A DNA stretch of 64,000 nucleotides, taken from Paratinospora sagittata. Taxonomy: Eukaryota; Streptophyta; Magnoliopsida; Ranunculales; Menispermaceae. Shown here in pieces: positions 1-11,600 of the stretch (the stretch's first letter is position 1; each line of letters begins with the position of its first letter). Under the pieces are notes generated by a model. That model did not search any database, had not been told where the DNA came from, and was given only the letters and a program-made list of their open reading frames with translations. The stretch is from assembly GCA_035771175.1 (NCBI GenBank), contig JAYMFD010003054.1, positions 1-64,000 on the forward strand, in the 5' to 3' direction. A program made the position numbers and the translations under genes.

Positions 1-87
1 ATTTTGAAGACTTTGCAATTTTCAGAGTTTTAGTGCTAAGATTGATCGAGGGGTTACCTTACACACCAGAGATCAAACTTATGCATT

Positions 88-104
88 AGACATGAGATAT
101 GTCT
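88..104. repeat. Inverted repeat, 6-bp arms, in each monomer
   Basis: AGACATGAGATATGTCT has arms AGACAT (88-93) and ATGTCT (99-104) around a 5-base loop. It recurs at the same monomer position in essentially every copy. Exceptions include copy 10, where the left arm reads AGACAA, and copy 36, where it reads AGGCAT. It could form a short hairpin; no protein site is known to me. Confidence 0.75.
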
Positions 105-127
105 TCGTTCTTCGAGCTTGATCATTG

Positions 128-137
128 TCGAATTCGA
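128..137. repeat. 10-bp palindrome TCGAATTCGA with an EcoRI site, class-dependent
   Basis: This perfect palindrome contains GAATTC at 130-135. It is intact in copies of class R and P and in many left-side units. It is broken by T134C (GAATCC) in class Q and most class S copies, and in X-type copies 16, 19 and 29. Copies 37, 41 and 45 instead read GAATCTG. The alternation follows HOR position, so the palindrome is present in some units and absent in others at a regular spacing. Confidence 0.85.
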
Positions 138-149
138 AAGCTATTGTTT

Positions 150-197
150 GATGTGTTCTTGATGCAAAACAGGTGATGTGTTCCTCTTTGATGTGTT
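150..197 (+). repeat. Three direct copies of GATGTGTT
   Basis: GATGTGTT occurs at 150-157, 175-182 and 190-197, the first and third preceded by TTT. The cluster recurs in nearly every monomer; copy 13 has a change at the third (TTTATGTG). Spacings are 25 and 15 bp. It may be a remnant of an older short tandem repeat or a repeated protein-binding word; nothing in the sequence decides between these. Confidence 0.6.
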
Positions 198-328
198 ATC
201 TTACCGAGACCACTTCATATACTTAGAGTTTTAAACAATGGATAGCCTCTGCAAATCTTAGCACACAAGGGATAAAATGAAGAACTAGCTGAACATCAAG
301 ACAGATTGCAATTTTGATTCAATTCGAA

Positions 329-346
329 GCCTTTTTTTGCAAAGGC
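329..346. repeat. Inverted repeat GCCTTT/AAAGGC, broken in classes R and P1
   Basis: GCCTTTTTTTGCAAAGGC has 6-bp arms at 329-334 and 341-346 with a 6-base loop. T333G (GCCTGT) introduces a mismatch in copies 30, 34, 36, 40, 44, 48, 52, 54, 56, 60, 62, 65, 68, 70 and 73, that is, class R plus P subtype 1. Copy 58 is an R unit that kept T333. Confidence 0.8.
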
Positions 347-445
347 AAGAATCATTACTTTCTTCTCTTGAAAAACTCTTCGAAAAGCTCAATCTAACTT
401 GCAAATATCGTGCGTGTTGAATTTTTGAAAATCAGAGAATGAGTG

Positions 446-455
446 TTTTATAAAA
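446..455. repeat. 10-bp palindrome TTTTATAAAA
   Basis: This perfect AT palindrome is present in nearly all copies; copy 60 reads TTTTATGAAA. It resembles a TATA element, but no transcription unit can be tied to it from sequence alone, so it is listed as a sequence feature and not as a promoter. Confidence 0.7.
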
Positions 456-496
456 TTTGAAGTTGAAGGTTAAAGAGCAAGAGTACTAAAAAATGA

Positions 497-508
497 TTTG
501 AATTCAAA
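497..508. repeat. 12-bp palindrome TTTGAATTCAAA with an EcoRI site
   Basis: This is the longest perfect palindrome I saw in the monomer, with GAATTC at 500-505. I noticed no broken copy. With the site at 130 it would divide a monomer into about 370 and 495 bp; units with T134C would give a single 865-bp EcoRI fragment instead. Confidence 0.85.
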
Positions 509-752
509 ACATTGTTCAATCTAAAGTTTTTTGGGCGTGCGAGACAATGGGAATCATCTAGGTGTTACTAGAGAATATTTCAATTAAGATAACCTGGCAA
601 AACTGTGAAGGAATAGAAAAATCGAGCAAGCAGAAGTGCCCACATTTTTCTCGTTAGAAATATAAGATTTTAGTCTAAGACGTGCAAATTGCTGGATAGC
701 CTTATTTTTGAAAAATTAGTATTTTGACACTAAAGAACCATTTCATTGACTC

Positions 753-846
753 AAAACACTTTGGTATAAGATTAAACACTTTTAAATAATTCAAAACTCA
801 TTAAAATTATGATTAAAACCTTTCGGAAAACATTTTTGTAAAAATG
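753..846. other. Roughly helically phased A-tracts (predicted bend)
   Basis: A-runs start at 753, 774, 784, 793, 803, 815, 827 and 840, with a T5 run at 833-837. Most spacings are 9-13 bp, close to one helical turn, in the most AT-rich part of the monomer. Phased A-tracts are known to curve DNA, so every unit should carry one intrinsically bent segment near its 3' end. The bend is a prediction; no measurement or model was run. Confidence 0.5.
831..846. repeat. Inverted repeat CATTTTT/AAAAATG, 7-bp arms
   Basis: CATTTTTGTAAAAATG has arms at 831-837 and 840-846 and a 2-base centre. In class Q copies and in copies 20, 30 and 49 the C831 end is lost, because the 11-bp stretch 827-837 becomes A6T5, A5T6 or A4T7. 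Most other copies keep it; copies 31 (ATTTATG) and 41 (TATTTTT) have private changes. Confidence 0.8.
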
Positions 847-865
847 AAATACTATATCAAAAGTG

Positions 866-3800
866 ATTTTGAAGACTTTGCAATTTTCAGAGTTTTAGTG
901 CTAAGATTGATCGAGGGGTTACCTTACACACCAGAGATCAAACTTATGCATTAGACATGAGATATGTCTTCGTTCTTCGAGCTTGATCATTGTCGAATTC
1001 GAAAGCTATTGTTTGATGTGTTCTTGATGCAAAACAGGTGATGTGTTCCTCTTTGATGTGTTATCTTACCGAGACCACTTCATATACTTAGAGTTTTAAA
1101 CAATGGATAGCCTCTGCAAATCTTAGCACACAAGGGATAAAATGAAGAACTAGCTGAACATCAAGACAGATTGCAATTTTGATTCAATTCGAAGCCTTTT
1201 TTTGCAAAGGCAAGAATCATTACTTTCTTCTCTTGAAAAACTCTTCGAAAAGCTCAATCTAACTTGCAAATATCGTGCGTGTTGAATTTTTGAAAATCAG
1301 AGAATGAGTGTTTTATAAAATTTGAAGTTGAAGGTTAAAGAGCAAGAGTACTAAAAAATGATTTGAATTCAAAACATTGTTCAATCTAAAGTTTTTTGGG
1401 CGTGCGAGACAATGGGAATCATCTAGGTGTTACTAGAGAATATTTCAATTAAGATAACCTGGCAAAACTGTGAAGGAATAGAAAAATCGAGCAAGCAGAA
1501 GTGCCCACATTTTTCTCGTTAGAAATATAAGATTTTAGTCTAAGACGTGCCAATTGCTGGATAGCCTTATTTTTGAGAAATTAATTTTTTGACACTAAAG
1601 AACCATTTCAATGACTCAAAACACTTTGATATAAGAATAAACACTTTTAAATAATTCAAAACTCATTAAAATTATGATTAAAACCTTTCGGAAAACATTT
1701 TTGTAAAAATGAAATACTATATCGAAAGTGATTTTGAAGACTTTGCAATTTTCAGAGTTTTAGTGCTAAGATTGATCGAGGGGTTACCTTACACACCAGA
1801 GATCAAACTAATGCATTAGACATGAGATATGTCTTCGTTCTTCGAGCTTGATCATTGTCGAATCCGAAAGCTATTGTTTGATGTGTTCTTGATGCAAAAC
1901 TGGTGATGTGTTCCTCTTTGATGTGTTATCTTACCGAGACCACTTCATATACTTAGAGTTTTAAACAATGGATAGCCTTTGCAAATCTTAGCACACAAGG
2001 GATAAAATGAAGAACTAGCTGAACATCAAGACAAATTGCAATTTTGATTCAATTTGAAGCCTTTTTTTGCAAAGGCAAGAATCATTACTTTCTGCTCTTG
2101 AAAAACTCTTCGAAAAGCTCAATCTAACTTGCAAATATAGTGCGTATTGAATTTTTAAAAATCAGAGAATGAGTGTTTTATAAAATTTGAAGTTGAAGGT
2201 TAAAGAGCAAGAGTACTAAAAAATGATTTGAATTCAAAACATTGTTCAATCTAAAGTTTTTTGGGCGTGCGAGACAATGGGAATCATCTAGGTGTTACTA
2301 GAGAATATTTCAATTAAGATAACCTGGCAAAACTGTGAAGGAATAGAAAAATCGAGCAAGCAGAAGTGCCCACATTTTTCTCGTTAGAAATATAAGATTT
2401 TAGTCTAAGACGTGCAAATTGCTGGATAGCCTTATTTTTGAAAAATTAGTATTTTGACACTAAAGAACCATTTCATTGACTCAAAACACTTTGGTATAAG
2501 ATTAAACACTTTTAAATAATTCAAAACTCATTAAAATTATGATTAAAACCTTTCGGAAAACATTTTTGTAAAAATGAAATACTATATCAAAAGTGATTTT
2601 GAAGACTTTGCAATTTTCAGAGTTTTAGTGCTAAGATTGATCGAGGGGTTACCTTACACACCAGAGATCAAACTTATGCATTAGACATGAGATATGTCTT
2701 CGTTCTTCGAGCTTGATCATTGTCGAATTCGAAAGCTATTGTTTGATGTGTTCTTGATGCAAAACAGGTGATGTGTTCCTCTTTGATGTGTTATCTTACC
2801 GAGACCACTTCATATACTTAGAGTTTTAAACAATGGATAGCCTCTGCAAATCTTAGCACACAAGGGATAAAATGAAGAACTAGCTGAACATCAAGACAGA
2901 TTGCAATTTTGATTCAATTCGAAGCCTTTTTTTGCAAAGGCAAGAATCATTACTTTCTTCTCTTGAAAAACTCTTCGAAAAGCTCAATCTAACTTGCAAA
3001 TATCGTGCGTGTTGAATTTTTGAAAATCAGAGAATGAGTGTTTTATAAAATTTGAAGTTGAAGGTTAAAGAGCAAGAGTACTAAAAAATGATTTGAATTC
3101 AAAACATTGTTCAATCTAAAGTTTTTTGGGCGTGCGAGACAATGGGAAACATCTAGGTGTTACTAGAGAATATTTCAATTAAGATAACCTGGCAAAACTG
3201 TGAAGGAATAGAAAAATCGAGCAAGCAGAAGTGCCCACATTTTTCTCGTTAGAAATATAAGATTTTAGTCTAAGACGTGCCAATTGCTGGATAGCCTTAT
3301 TTTTGAGAAATTAATTTTTTGACACTAAAGAACCATTTCAATGACTCAAAACACTTTGATATAAGAATAAACACTTTTAAATAATTCAAAACTCATTAAA
3401 ATTATGATTAAAACCTTTCGGAAAACATTTTTGTAAAAATGAAATACTATATCGAAAGTGATTTTGAAGACTTTGCAATTTTCAGAGTTTTAGTGCTAAG
3501 ATTGATCGAGGGGTTACCTTACACACCAGAGATCAAACTAATGCATTAGACATGAGATATGTCTTCGTTCTTCGAGCTTGATCATTGTCGAATCCGAAAG
3601 CTATTGTTTGATGTGTTCTTGATGCAAAACTGGTGATGTGTTCCTCTTTGATGTGTTATCTTACCGAGACCACTTCATATACTTAGAGTTTTAAACAATG
3701 GATAGCCTTTGCAAATCTTAGCACACAAGGGATAAAATGAAGAACTAGCTGAACATCAAGACAAATTGCAATTTTGATTCAATTTGAAGCCTTTTTTTGC

Positions 3801-4325
3801 AAAGGCAAGAATCATTACTTTCTGCTCTTGAAAAACTCTTCGAAAAGCTCAATCTAACTTGCAAATATAGTGCGTATTGAATTTTTAAAAATCAGAGAAT
3901 GAGTGTTTTATAAAATTTGAAGTTGAAGGTTAAAGAGCAAGAGTACTAAAAAATGATTTGAATTCAAAACATTGTTCAATCTAAAGTTTTTTGGGCGTGC
4001 GAGACAATGGGAATCATCTAGGTGCTACTAGAGAATATTTCAATTAAGATAACCTGGTAAAACTGTGAAGGAATAGAAAAATCGAGCAAGCAGAAGTGCC
4101 CACATTTTTCTCGTTAGAAATATAAGATTTTAGTCTAAGACGTGCAAATTGCTGGATAGCCTTATTTTTGAAAAATTAGTATTTTGACACTAAAGAACCA
4201 TTTCATTGACTCAAAACACTTTGGTATAAGATTAAACACTTTTAAATAATTCAAAACTCATTAAAATTATGATTAAAACCTTTCGGAAAACATTTTTGTA
4301 AAAATGAAATACTATATCAAAAGTG
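866..4325 (+). repeat. Dimeric HOR, two units of 1,730 bp (copies 2-3 and 4-5)
   Basis: Copies 2 and 4 have T80, T134, A171 and a tail B variant with T721. Copies 3 and 5 share C134, T171, T249, A304, T325, G364, A409, A416, A427 and tail A. Between the two dimers I see about three differences in 1,730 bp: GGGAATC/GGGAAAC, T565C and GGCAAAAC/GGTAAAAC. The two members of one dimer differ at far more sites, which is the definition of a higher-order repeat. Confidence 0.9.
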
Positions 4326-6920
4326 ATTTTGAAGACTTTGCAATTTTCAGAGTTTTAGTGCTAAGATTGATCGAGGGGTTACCTTACACACCAGAGATCA
4401 AACTAATGCATTAGACATGAGATATGTCTTCGTTCTTCGAGCTTGATCATTGTCGAATTCGAAAGCTATTGTTTGATGTGTTCTTGATGCAAAACAGGTG
4501 ATGTGTTCCTCTTTGATGTGTTATCTTACCGAGACCACTTCATATACTTAGAGTTTTAAACAATGGATAGCCTCTGCAAATCTTAGCACACAAGGGATAA
4601 AATGAAGAACTAGCTGAACATCAAGACAGATTGCAATTTTGATTCAATTCGAAGCCTTTTTTTGCAAAGGCAAGAATCATTACTTTCTTCTCTTGAAAAA
4701 CTCTTCGAAAAGCTCAATCTAACTTGCAAATATCGTGCGTATTGAATTTTTAAAAATCAGAGAATGAGTGTTTTATAAAATTTGAAGTTGAAGGTTAAAG
4801 AGCAAGAGTACTAAAAAATGATTTGAATTCAAAACATTGTTCAATCTAAAGTTTTTTGGGCGTGCGAGACAATGGGAATCATCTAGGTGTTACTAGAGAA
4901 TATTTCAATTAAGATAACCTGGCAAAACTGTGAAGGAATAGAAAAATCGAGCAAGCAGAAGTGCCCACATTTTTCTCGTTAGAAATATAAGATTTTAGTC
5001 TAAGACGTGCAAATTGCTGGATAGCCTTATTTTTGAGAAATTAGTATTTTGACACTAAAGAACCATTTCATTGACTCAAAACACTTTGGTATAAGATTAA
5101 ACACTTTTAAATAATTCAAAACTCATTAAAATTATGATTAAAACCTTTCGGAAAACATTTTTGTAAAAATGAAATACTATATCAAAAGTGATTTTGAAGA
5201 CTTTGCAATTTTCAGAGTTTTAGTGCTAAGATTGATCGAGGGGTTACCTTACACACCAGAGATCAAACTAATGCATTAGACATGAGATATGTCTTCGTTC
5301 TTCGAGCTTGATCATTGTCGAATTCGAAAGCTATTGTTTGATGTGTTCTTGATGCAAAACAGGTGATGTGTTCCTCTTTGATGTGTTATCTTACCGAGAC
5401 CACTTCATATACTTAGAGTTTTAAACAATGGATAGCCTCTGCAAATCTTAGCACACAAGGGATAAAATGAAGAACTAGCTGAACATCAAGACAGATTGCA
5501 ATTTTGATTCAATTCGAAGCCTTTTTTTGCAAAGGCAAGAATCATTACTTTCTTCTCTTGAAAAACTCTTCGAAAAGCTCAATCTAACTTGCAAATATCG
5601 TGCGTGTTGAATTTTTGAAAATCAGAGAATGAGTGTTTTATAAAATTTGAAGTTGAAGGTTAAAGAGCAAGAGTACTAAAAAATGATTTGAATTCAAAAC
5701 ATTGTTCAATCTAAAGTTTTTTGGGCGTGCGAGACAATGGGAATCATCTAGGTGCTACTAGAGAATATTTCAATTAAGATAACCTGGCAAAACTGTGAAG
5801 GAATAGAAAAATCGAGCAAGCAGAAGTGCCCACATTTTTCTCGTTAGAAATATAAGATTTTAGTCTAAGACGTGCAAATTGCTGGATAGCCTTATTTTTG
5901 AAAAATTAGTATTTTGACACTAAAGAACCATTTCATTGACTCAAAACACTTTGGTATAAGATTAAACACTTTTAAATAATTCAAAACTCATTAAAATTAT
6001 GATTAAAACCTTTCGGAAAACATTTTTGTAAAAATGAAATACTATATCAAAAGTGATTTTGAAGACTTTGCAATTTTCAGAGTTTTAGTGCTAAGATTGA
6101 TCGAGGGGTTACCTTACACACCAGAGATCAAACTAATGCATTAGACATGAGATATGTCTTCGTTCTTCGAGCTTGATCATTGTCGAATTCGAAAGCTATT
6201 GTTTGATGTGTTCTTGATGCAAAACAGGTGATGTGTTCCTCTTTGATGTGTTATCTTACCGAGACCACTTCATATACTTAGAGTTTTAAACAATGGATAG
6301 CCTCTGCAAATCTTAGCACACAAGGGATAAAATGAAGAACTAGCTGAACATCAAGACAGATTGCAATTTTGATTCAATTCGAAGCCTTTTTTTGCAAAGG
6401 CAAGAATCATTACTTTCTTCTCTTGAAAAACTCTTCGAAAAGCTCAATCTAACTTGCAAATATCGTGCGTATTGAATTTTTAAAAATCAGAGAATGAGTG
6501 TTTTATAAAATTTGAAGTTGAAGGTTAAAGAGCAAGAGTACTAAAAAATGATTTGAATTCAAAACATTGTTCAATCTAAAGTTTTTTGGGCGTGCGAGAC
6601 AATGGGAATCATCTAGGTGTTACTAGAGAATATTTCAATTAAGATAACCTGGCAAAACTGTGAAGGAATAGAAAAATCGAGCAAGCAGAAGTGCCCACAT
6701 TTTTCTCGTTAGAAATATAAGATTTTAGTCTAAGACGTGCAAATTGCTGGATAGCCTTATTTTTGAAAAATTAGTATTTTGACACTAAAGAACCATTTCA
6801 TTGACTCAAAACACTTTGGTATAAGATTAAACACTTTTAAATAATTCAAAACTCATTAAAATTATGATTAAAACCTTTCGGAAAACATTTTTGTAAAAAT
6901 GAAATACTATATCAAAAGTG
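4326..6920 (+). repeat. Copies 6-8, alternating single units
   Basis: Copies 6 and 8 share A416 and A427 and differ mainly at 712, where copy 6 has tail B's G inside an otherwise tail A unit. Copy 7 between them has G416, G427 and C565. The pattern looks like a partial dimer distinct from the one before it. Confidence 0.75.
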
Positions 6921-8649
6921 ATTTTGAAGACTTTGCAATTTTCAGAGTTTTAGTGCTAAGATTGATCGAGGGGTTACCTTACACACCAGAGATCAAACTT
7001 ATGCATTAGACATGAGATATGTCTTCGTTCTTCGAGCTTGATCATTGTCGAATTCGAAAGCTATTGTTTGATGTGTTCTTGATGCAAAACAGGTGATGTG
7101 TTCCTCTTTGATGTGTTATCTTACCGAGACCACTTCATATACTTAGAGTTTTAAACAATGGATAGCCTCTGCAAATCTTAGCACACAAGGGATAAAATGA
7201 AGAACTAGCTGAACATCAAGACAGATTGCAATTTTGATTCAATTCGAAGCCTTTTTTTGCAAAGGCAAGAATCATTACTTTCTTCTCTTGAAAAACTCTT
7301 CGAAAAGCTCAATCTAACTTGCAAATATCGTGCGTGTTGAATTTTTGAAAATCAGAGAATGAGTGTTTTATAAAATTTGAAGTTGAAGGTTAAAGAGCAA
7401 GAGTACTAAAAAATGATTTGAATTCAAAACATTGTTCAATCTAAAGTTTTTTGGGCGTGCGAGACAATGGGAATCATCTAGGTGTTACTAGAGAATATTT
7501 CAATTAAGTAACCTGGCAAAACTGTGAAGGAATAGAAAAATCGAGCAAGCAGAAGTGCCCACATTTTTCTCGTTAGAAATATAAGATTTTAGTCTAAGAC
7601 GTGCCAATTGCTGGATAGCCTTATTTTTGAGAAATTAATTTTTTGACACTAAAGAACCATTTCAATGACTCAAAACACTTTGATATAAGAATAAACACTT
7701 TTAAATAATTCAAAACTCATTAAAATTATGATTAAAACCTTTCGGAAAACATTTTTGTAAAAATGAAATACTATATCGAAAGTGATTTTGAAGACTTTGC
7801 AATTTTCAGAGTTTTAGTGCTAAGATTGATCGAGGGGTTACCTTACACACCAGAGATCAAACTAATGCATTAGACAAGAGATATGTCTTCGTTCTTCGAG
7901 CTTGATCATTGTCGAATCCGAAAGCTATTGTTTGATGTGTTCTTGATGCAAAACTGGTGATGTGTTCCTCTTTGATGTGTTATCTTACCGAGACCACTTC
8001 ATATACTTAGAGTTTTAAACAATGGATAGCCTTTGCAAATCTTAGCACACAAGGGATAAAATGAAGAACTAGCTGAACATCAAGACAAATTGCAATTTTG
8101 ATTCAATTTGAAGCCTTTTTTTGCAAAGGCAAGAATCATTACTTTCTGCTCTTGAAAAACTCTTCGAAAAGCTCAATCTAACTTGCAAATATAGTGCGTA
8201 TTGAATTTTTAAAAATCAGAGAATGAGTGTTTTATAAAATTTGAAGTTGAAGGTTAAAGAGCAAGAGTACTAAAAAATGATTTGAATTCAAAACATTGTT
8301 CAATCTAAAGTTTTTTGGGCGTGCGAGACAATGGGAATCATCTAGGTGCTACTAGAGAATATTTCAATTAAGATAACCAGGCAAAACTGTGAAGGAATAG
8401 AAAAATCGAGCAAGCAGAAGTGCCCACATTTTTCTCGTTAGAAATATAAGATTTTAGTCTAAGACGTGCAAATTGCTGGATAGCCTTATTTTTGAAAAAT
8501 AAGTATTTTGACACTAAAGAACCATTTCATTGACTCAAAACACTTTGGTATAAGAATAAACACTTTTAAATAATTCAAAACTCATTAAAATTATGATTAA
8601 AACCTTTCGGAAAACATTTTTGTAAAAATGAAATACTATATCGAAAGTG
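6921..8649 (+). repeat. Diverged third dimer (copies 9-10)
   Basis: Copy 9 matches copies 2 and 4 (T80, tail B with T721) but lacks one base in AAGATAACC near 7508, giving 864 bp. Copy 10 carries the full copy 3/5 marker set (C134, T171, T249, A304, T325, G364, A409) plus private changes: GACAAGAG, ACCAGGC and TAAGT. Its tail switches from A to B near the end (AATAAAC, G859). It is the same dimer type as 866-4325, separated by copies 6-8. Confidence 0.85.
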
Positions 8650-11600
8650 ATTTTGAAGACTTTGCAATTTTCAGAGTTTTAGTGCTAAGATTGATCGAGG
8701 GGTTACCTTACACACCAGAGATCAAACTAATGCATTAGACATGAGATATGTCTTCGTTCTTCGAGCTTGATCATTGTCGAATCCGAAAGCTATTGTTTGA
8801 TGTGTTCTTGATGCAAAACTGGTGATGTGTTCCTCTTTGATGTGTTATCTTACCGAGACCACTTCATATACTTAGAGTTTTAAACAATGGATAGCCTCTG
8901 CAAATCTTAGCACACAAGGGATAAAATGAAGAACTAGCTGAACATCAAGACAGATTGCAATTTTGATTCAATTTGAAGCCTTTTTTTGCAAAGGCAAGAA
9001 TCATTACTTTCTGCTCTTGAAAAACTCTTCGAAAAGCTCAATCTAACTTGCAAATATCGTGCGTATTGAATTTTTAAAAATCAGAGAATGAGTGTTTTAT
9101 AAAATTTGAAGTTGAAGGTTAAAGAGCAAGAGTACTAAAAAATGATTTGAATTCAAAACATTGTTCAATCTAAAGTTTTTTGGGCGTGCGAGACAATGGG
9201 AATCATCTAGGTGTTACTAGAGAATATTTCAATTAAGATAACCTGGCAAAACTGTGAAGGAATAGAAAAATCGAGCAAGCAGAAGTGCCCACATTTTTCT
9301 CGTTAGAAATATAAGATTTTAGTCTAAGACGTGCAAATTGCTGGATAGCCTTATTTTTGAAAAATTAGTATTTTGACACTAAAGAACCATTTCATTGACT
9401 CAAAACACTTTGGTATAAGATTAAACACTTTTAAATAATTCAAAACTCATTAAAATTATGATTAAAACCTTTCGGAAAACATTTTTGTAAAAATGAAATA
9501 CTATATCAAAAGTGATTTTGAAGACTTTGCAATTTTCAGAGTTTTAGTGCTAAGATTGATCGAGGGGTTACCTTACACACCAGAGATCAAACTAATGCAT
9601 TAGACATGAGATATGTCTTCGTTCTTCGAGCTTGATCATTGTCGAATTCGAAAGCTATTGTTTGATGTGTTCTTGATGCAAAACAGGTGATGTGTTCCTC
9701 TTTGATGTGTTATCTTACCGAGACCACTTCATATACTTAGAGTTTTAAACAATGGATAGCCTCTGCAAATCTTAGCACACAAGGGATAAAATGAAGAACT
9801 AGCTGAACATCAAGACAGATTGCAATTTTGATTCAATTCGAAGCCTTTTTTTGCAAAGGCAAGAATCATTACTTTCTTCTCTTGAAAAACTCTTCGAAAA
9901 GCTCAATCTACCTTGCAAATATCGTGCGTGTTGAATTTTTGAAAATCAGAGAATGCGTGTTTTATAAAATTTGAAGTTGAAGGTTAAAGAGCAAGAGTAC
10001 TAAAAAATGATTTGAATTCAAAACATTGTTCAATCTAAAGTTTTTTGGGCGTGCGAGACAATGGGAATCATCTAGGTGTTACTAGAGAATATTTCAATTA
10101 AGATAACCTGGCAAAACTGTGAAGGAATAGAAAAATCGAGCAAGCAGAAGTGCCCACATTTTTCTCGTTAGAAATATAAGATTTTAGTCTAAGACGTGCC
10201 AATTGCTGGATAGCCTTATTTTTTAAAAAATTAATATTTTGACACTAAAGAACCATTTCAATGACTCAAAACACTTTGATATAAGAATAAACACTTTTAA
10301 ATAATTCAAAACTCATTAAAAATATGATTAAAACCTTTCGGAAAACATTTTTGTAAAAATGAAATACTATATCGAAAGTGATTTTGAAGACTTTGCAATT
10401 TTCAGAGTTTTAGTGCTAAGATTGATCGAGGGGTTACCTTACACACCAGAGATCAAACTAATGCATTAGACATGAGATATGTCTTCGTTCTTCGAGCTTG
10501 ATCATTGTCGAATTCGAAAGCTATTGTTTGATGTGTTCTTGATGCAAAACAGGTGATGTGTTCCTCTTTTATGTGTTATCTTACCGAGACCACTTCATAT
10601 ACTTAGAGTTTTAAACAATGGATAGCCTCTGCAAATCTTAGCACACAAGGGATAAAATGAAGAACTAGCTGAACATCAAGACAAATTGAAATTTTGATTC
10701 AATTCGAAGCCTTTTTTTGCAAAGGCAAGAATCATTACTTTCTGCTCTTGAAAAACTCTTCAAAAAGCTCAATCTAACTTGCAAATATCGTGCGTGTTGA
10801 ATTTTTAAAAATCAGAGAATGAGTGTTTTATAAAATTCGAAGTTGAAGGTTAAAGAGCAAGAGTACTAAAAAATGATTTGAATTCAAAACATTGTTCAAT
10901 CTAAAGTTTTTTGGGCGTGCGAGACAATGGGAATCATCTAGGTGTTACTAGAGAATATTTCAATTAAGATAACCTGGCAAAACTGTGAAGGAATAGAAAA
11001 ATCGAGCAAGCAGAAGTGCCCACATTTTTCTCGTTAGAAATATAAGATTTTAGTCTAAGACGTGCAAATTGCTGGATAGCCTTATTTTTGAAAAATTAGT
11101 ATTTTGACACTAAAGAACCATTTCATTGACTCAAAACACTCTGGTATAAGATTAAACACTTTTAAATAATTCAAAACTCATTAAAATTATGATTAAAACC
11201 TTTCGGAAAACATTTTTGTAAAAATGAAATACTATATCAAAAGTGATTTTGAAGACTTTGCAATTTTCAGAGTTTTAGTGCTAAGATTGATCGAGGGGTT
11301 ACCTTACACACCAGAGATCAAACTAATGCATTAGACATGAGATATGTCTTCGTTCTTCGAGCTTGATCATTGTCGAATCCGAAAGCTATTGTTTGATGTG
11401 TTCTTGATGCAAAACAGGTGATGTGTTCCTCTTTGATGTGTTATCTTACCGAGACCACTTCATATACTTAGAGTTTTAAACAATGGATAGCCTCTGCAAA
11501 TCTTAGCACACAAGGGATAAAATGAAGAACTAGCTGAACATCAAGACAGATTGCAATTTTGATTCAATTCGAAGCCTTTTTTTGCAAAGGCAAGAATCAT

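Larger units (their letters stand above)
1..865 (+). repeat. Reference monomer (copy 1, tail A)
   Basis: This unit defines the monomer coordinates used throughout. A hand count gives 279 G+C in 865 bp (32.3%). The last 85 bp (781-865) have only 16 G+C. A hand scan of stops in all six frames finds no open stretch longer than about 60 codons; since 865 is not a multiple of 3, frames also shift between units. It has T80, a marker shared with only a few other copies (2, 4, 9, 23, 26). The first 685 bp look identical to copy 2, and the roughly eight differences from copy 2 all fall in 686-859. The phase chosen (start at base 1) is arbitrary and set by the window edge. Confidence 0.97.

Noticed and set aside
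446..455. TTTTATAAAA as a TATA-box promoter
   Set aside because: It is a palindrome in AT-rich DNA with no reading frame or RNA gene downstream.
22..506. Possible ancient duplication of the monomer into two halves about 412 bp apart (TCAGAG-4 bases-AGTG at 22 and 432, then GGTTA at 52 and 468, AGAG at 68 and 480)
   Set aside because: The matches are short, the offsets drift (410-416), and the AT-rich composition makes such matches likely by chance. A self dot-plot with a shuffled control would decide.
822..838. Partial match to a CENP-B box (TTCG followed by A at the expected place, TTTCGGAAAACATTTTT)
   Set aside because: The second conserved half (CGGG) is wholly absent, and no other TTCG in the unit fits better.
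1..865. Short open reading frames inside the monomer, both strands
   Set aside because: None exceeds about 60 codons in the copy scanned, none has protein-like features, and the 865-bp period shifts frame in each unit.
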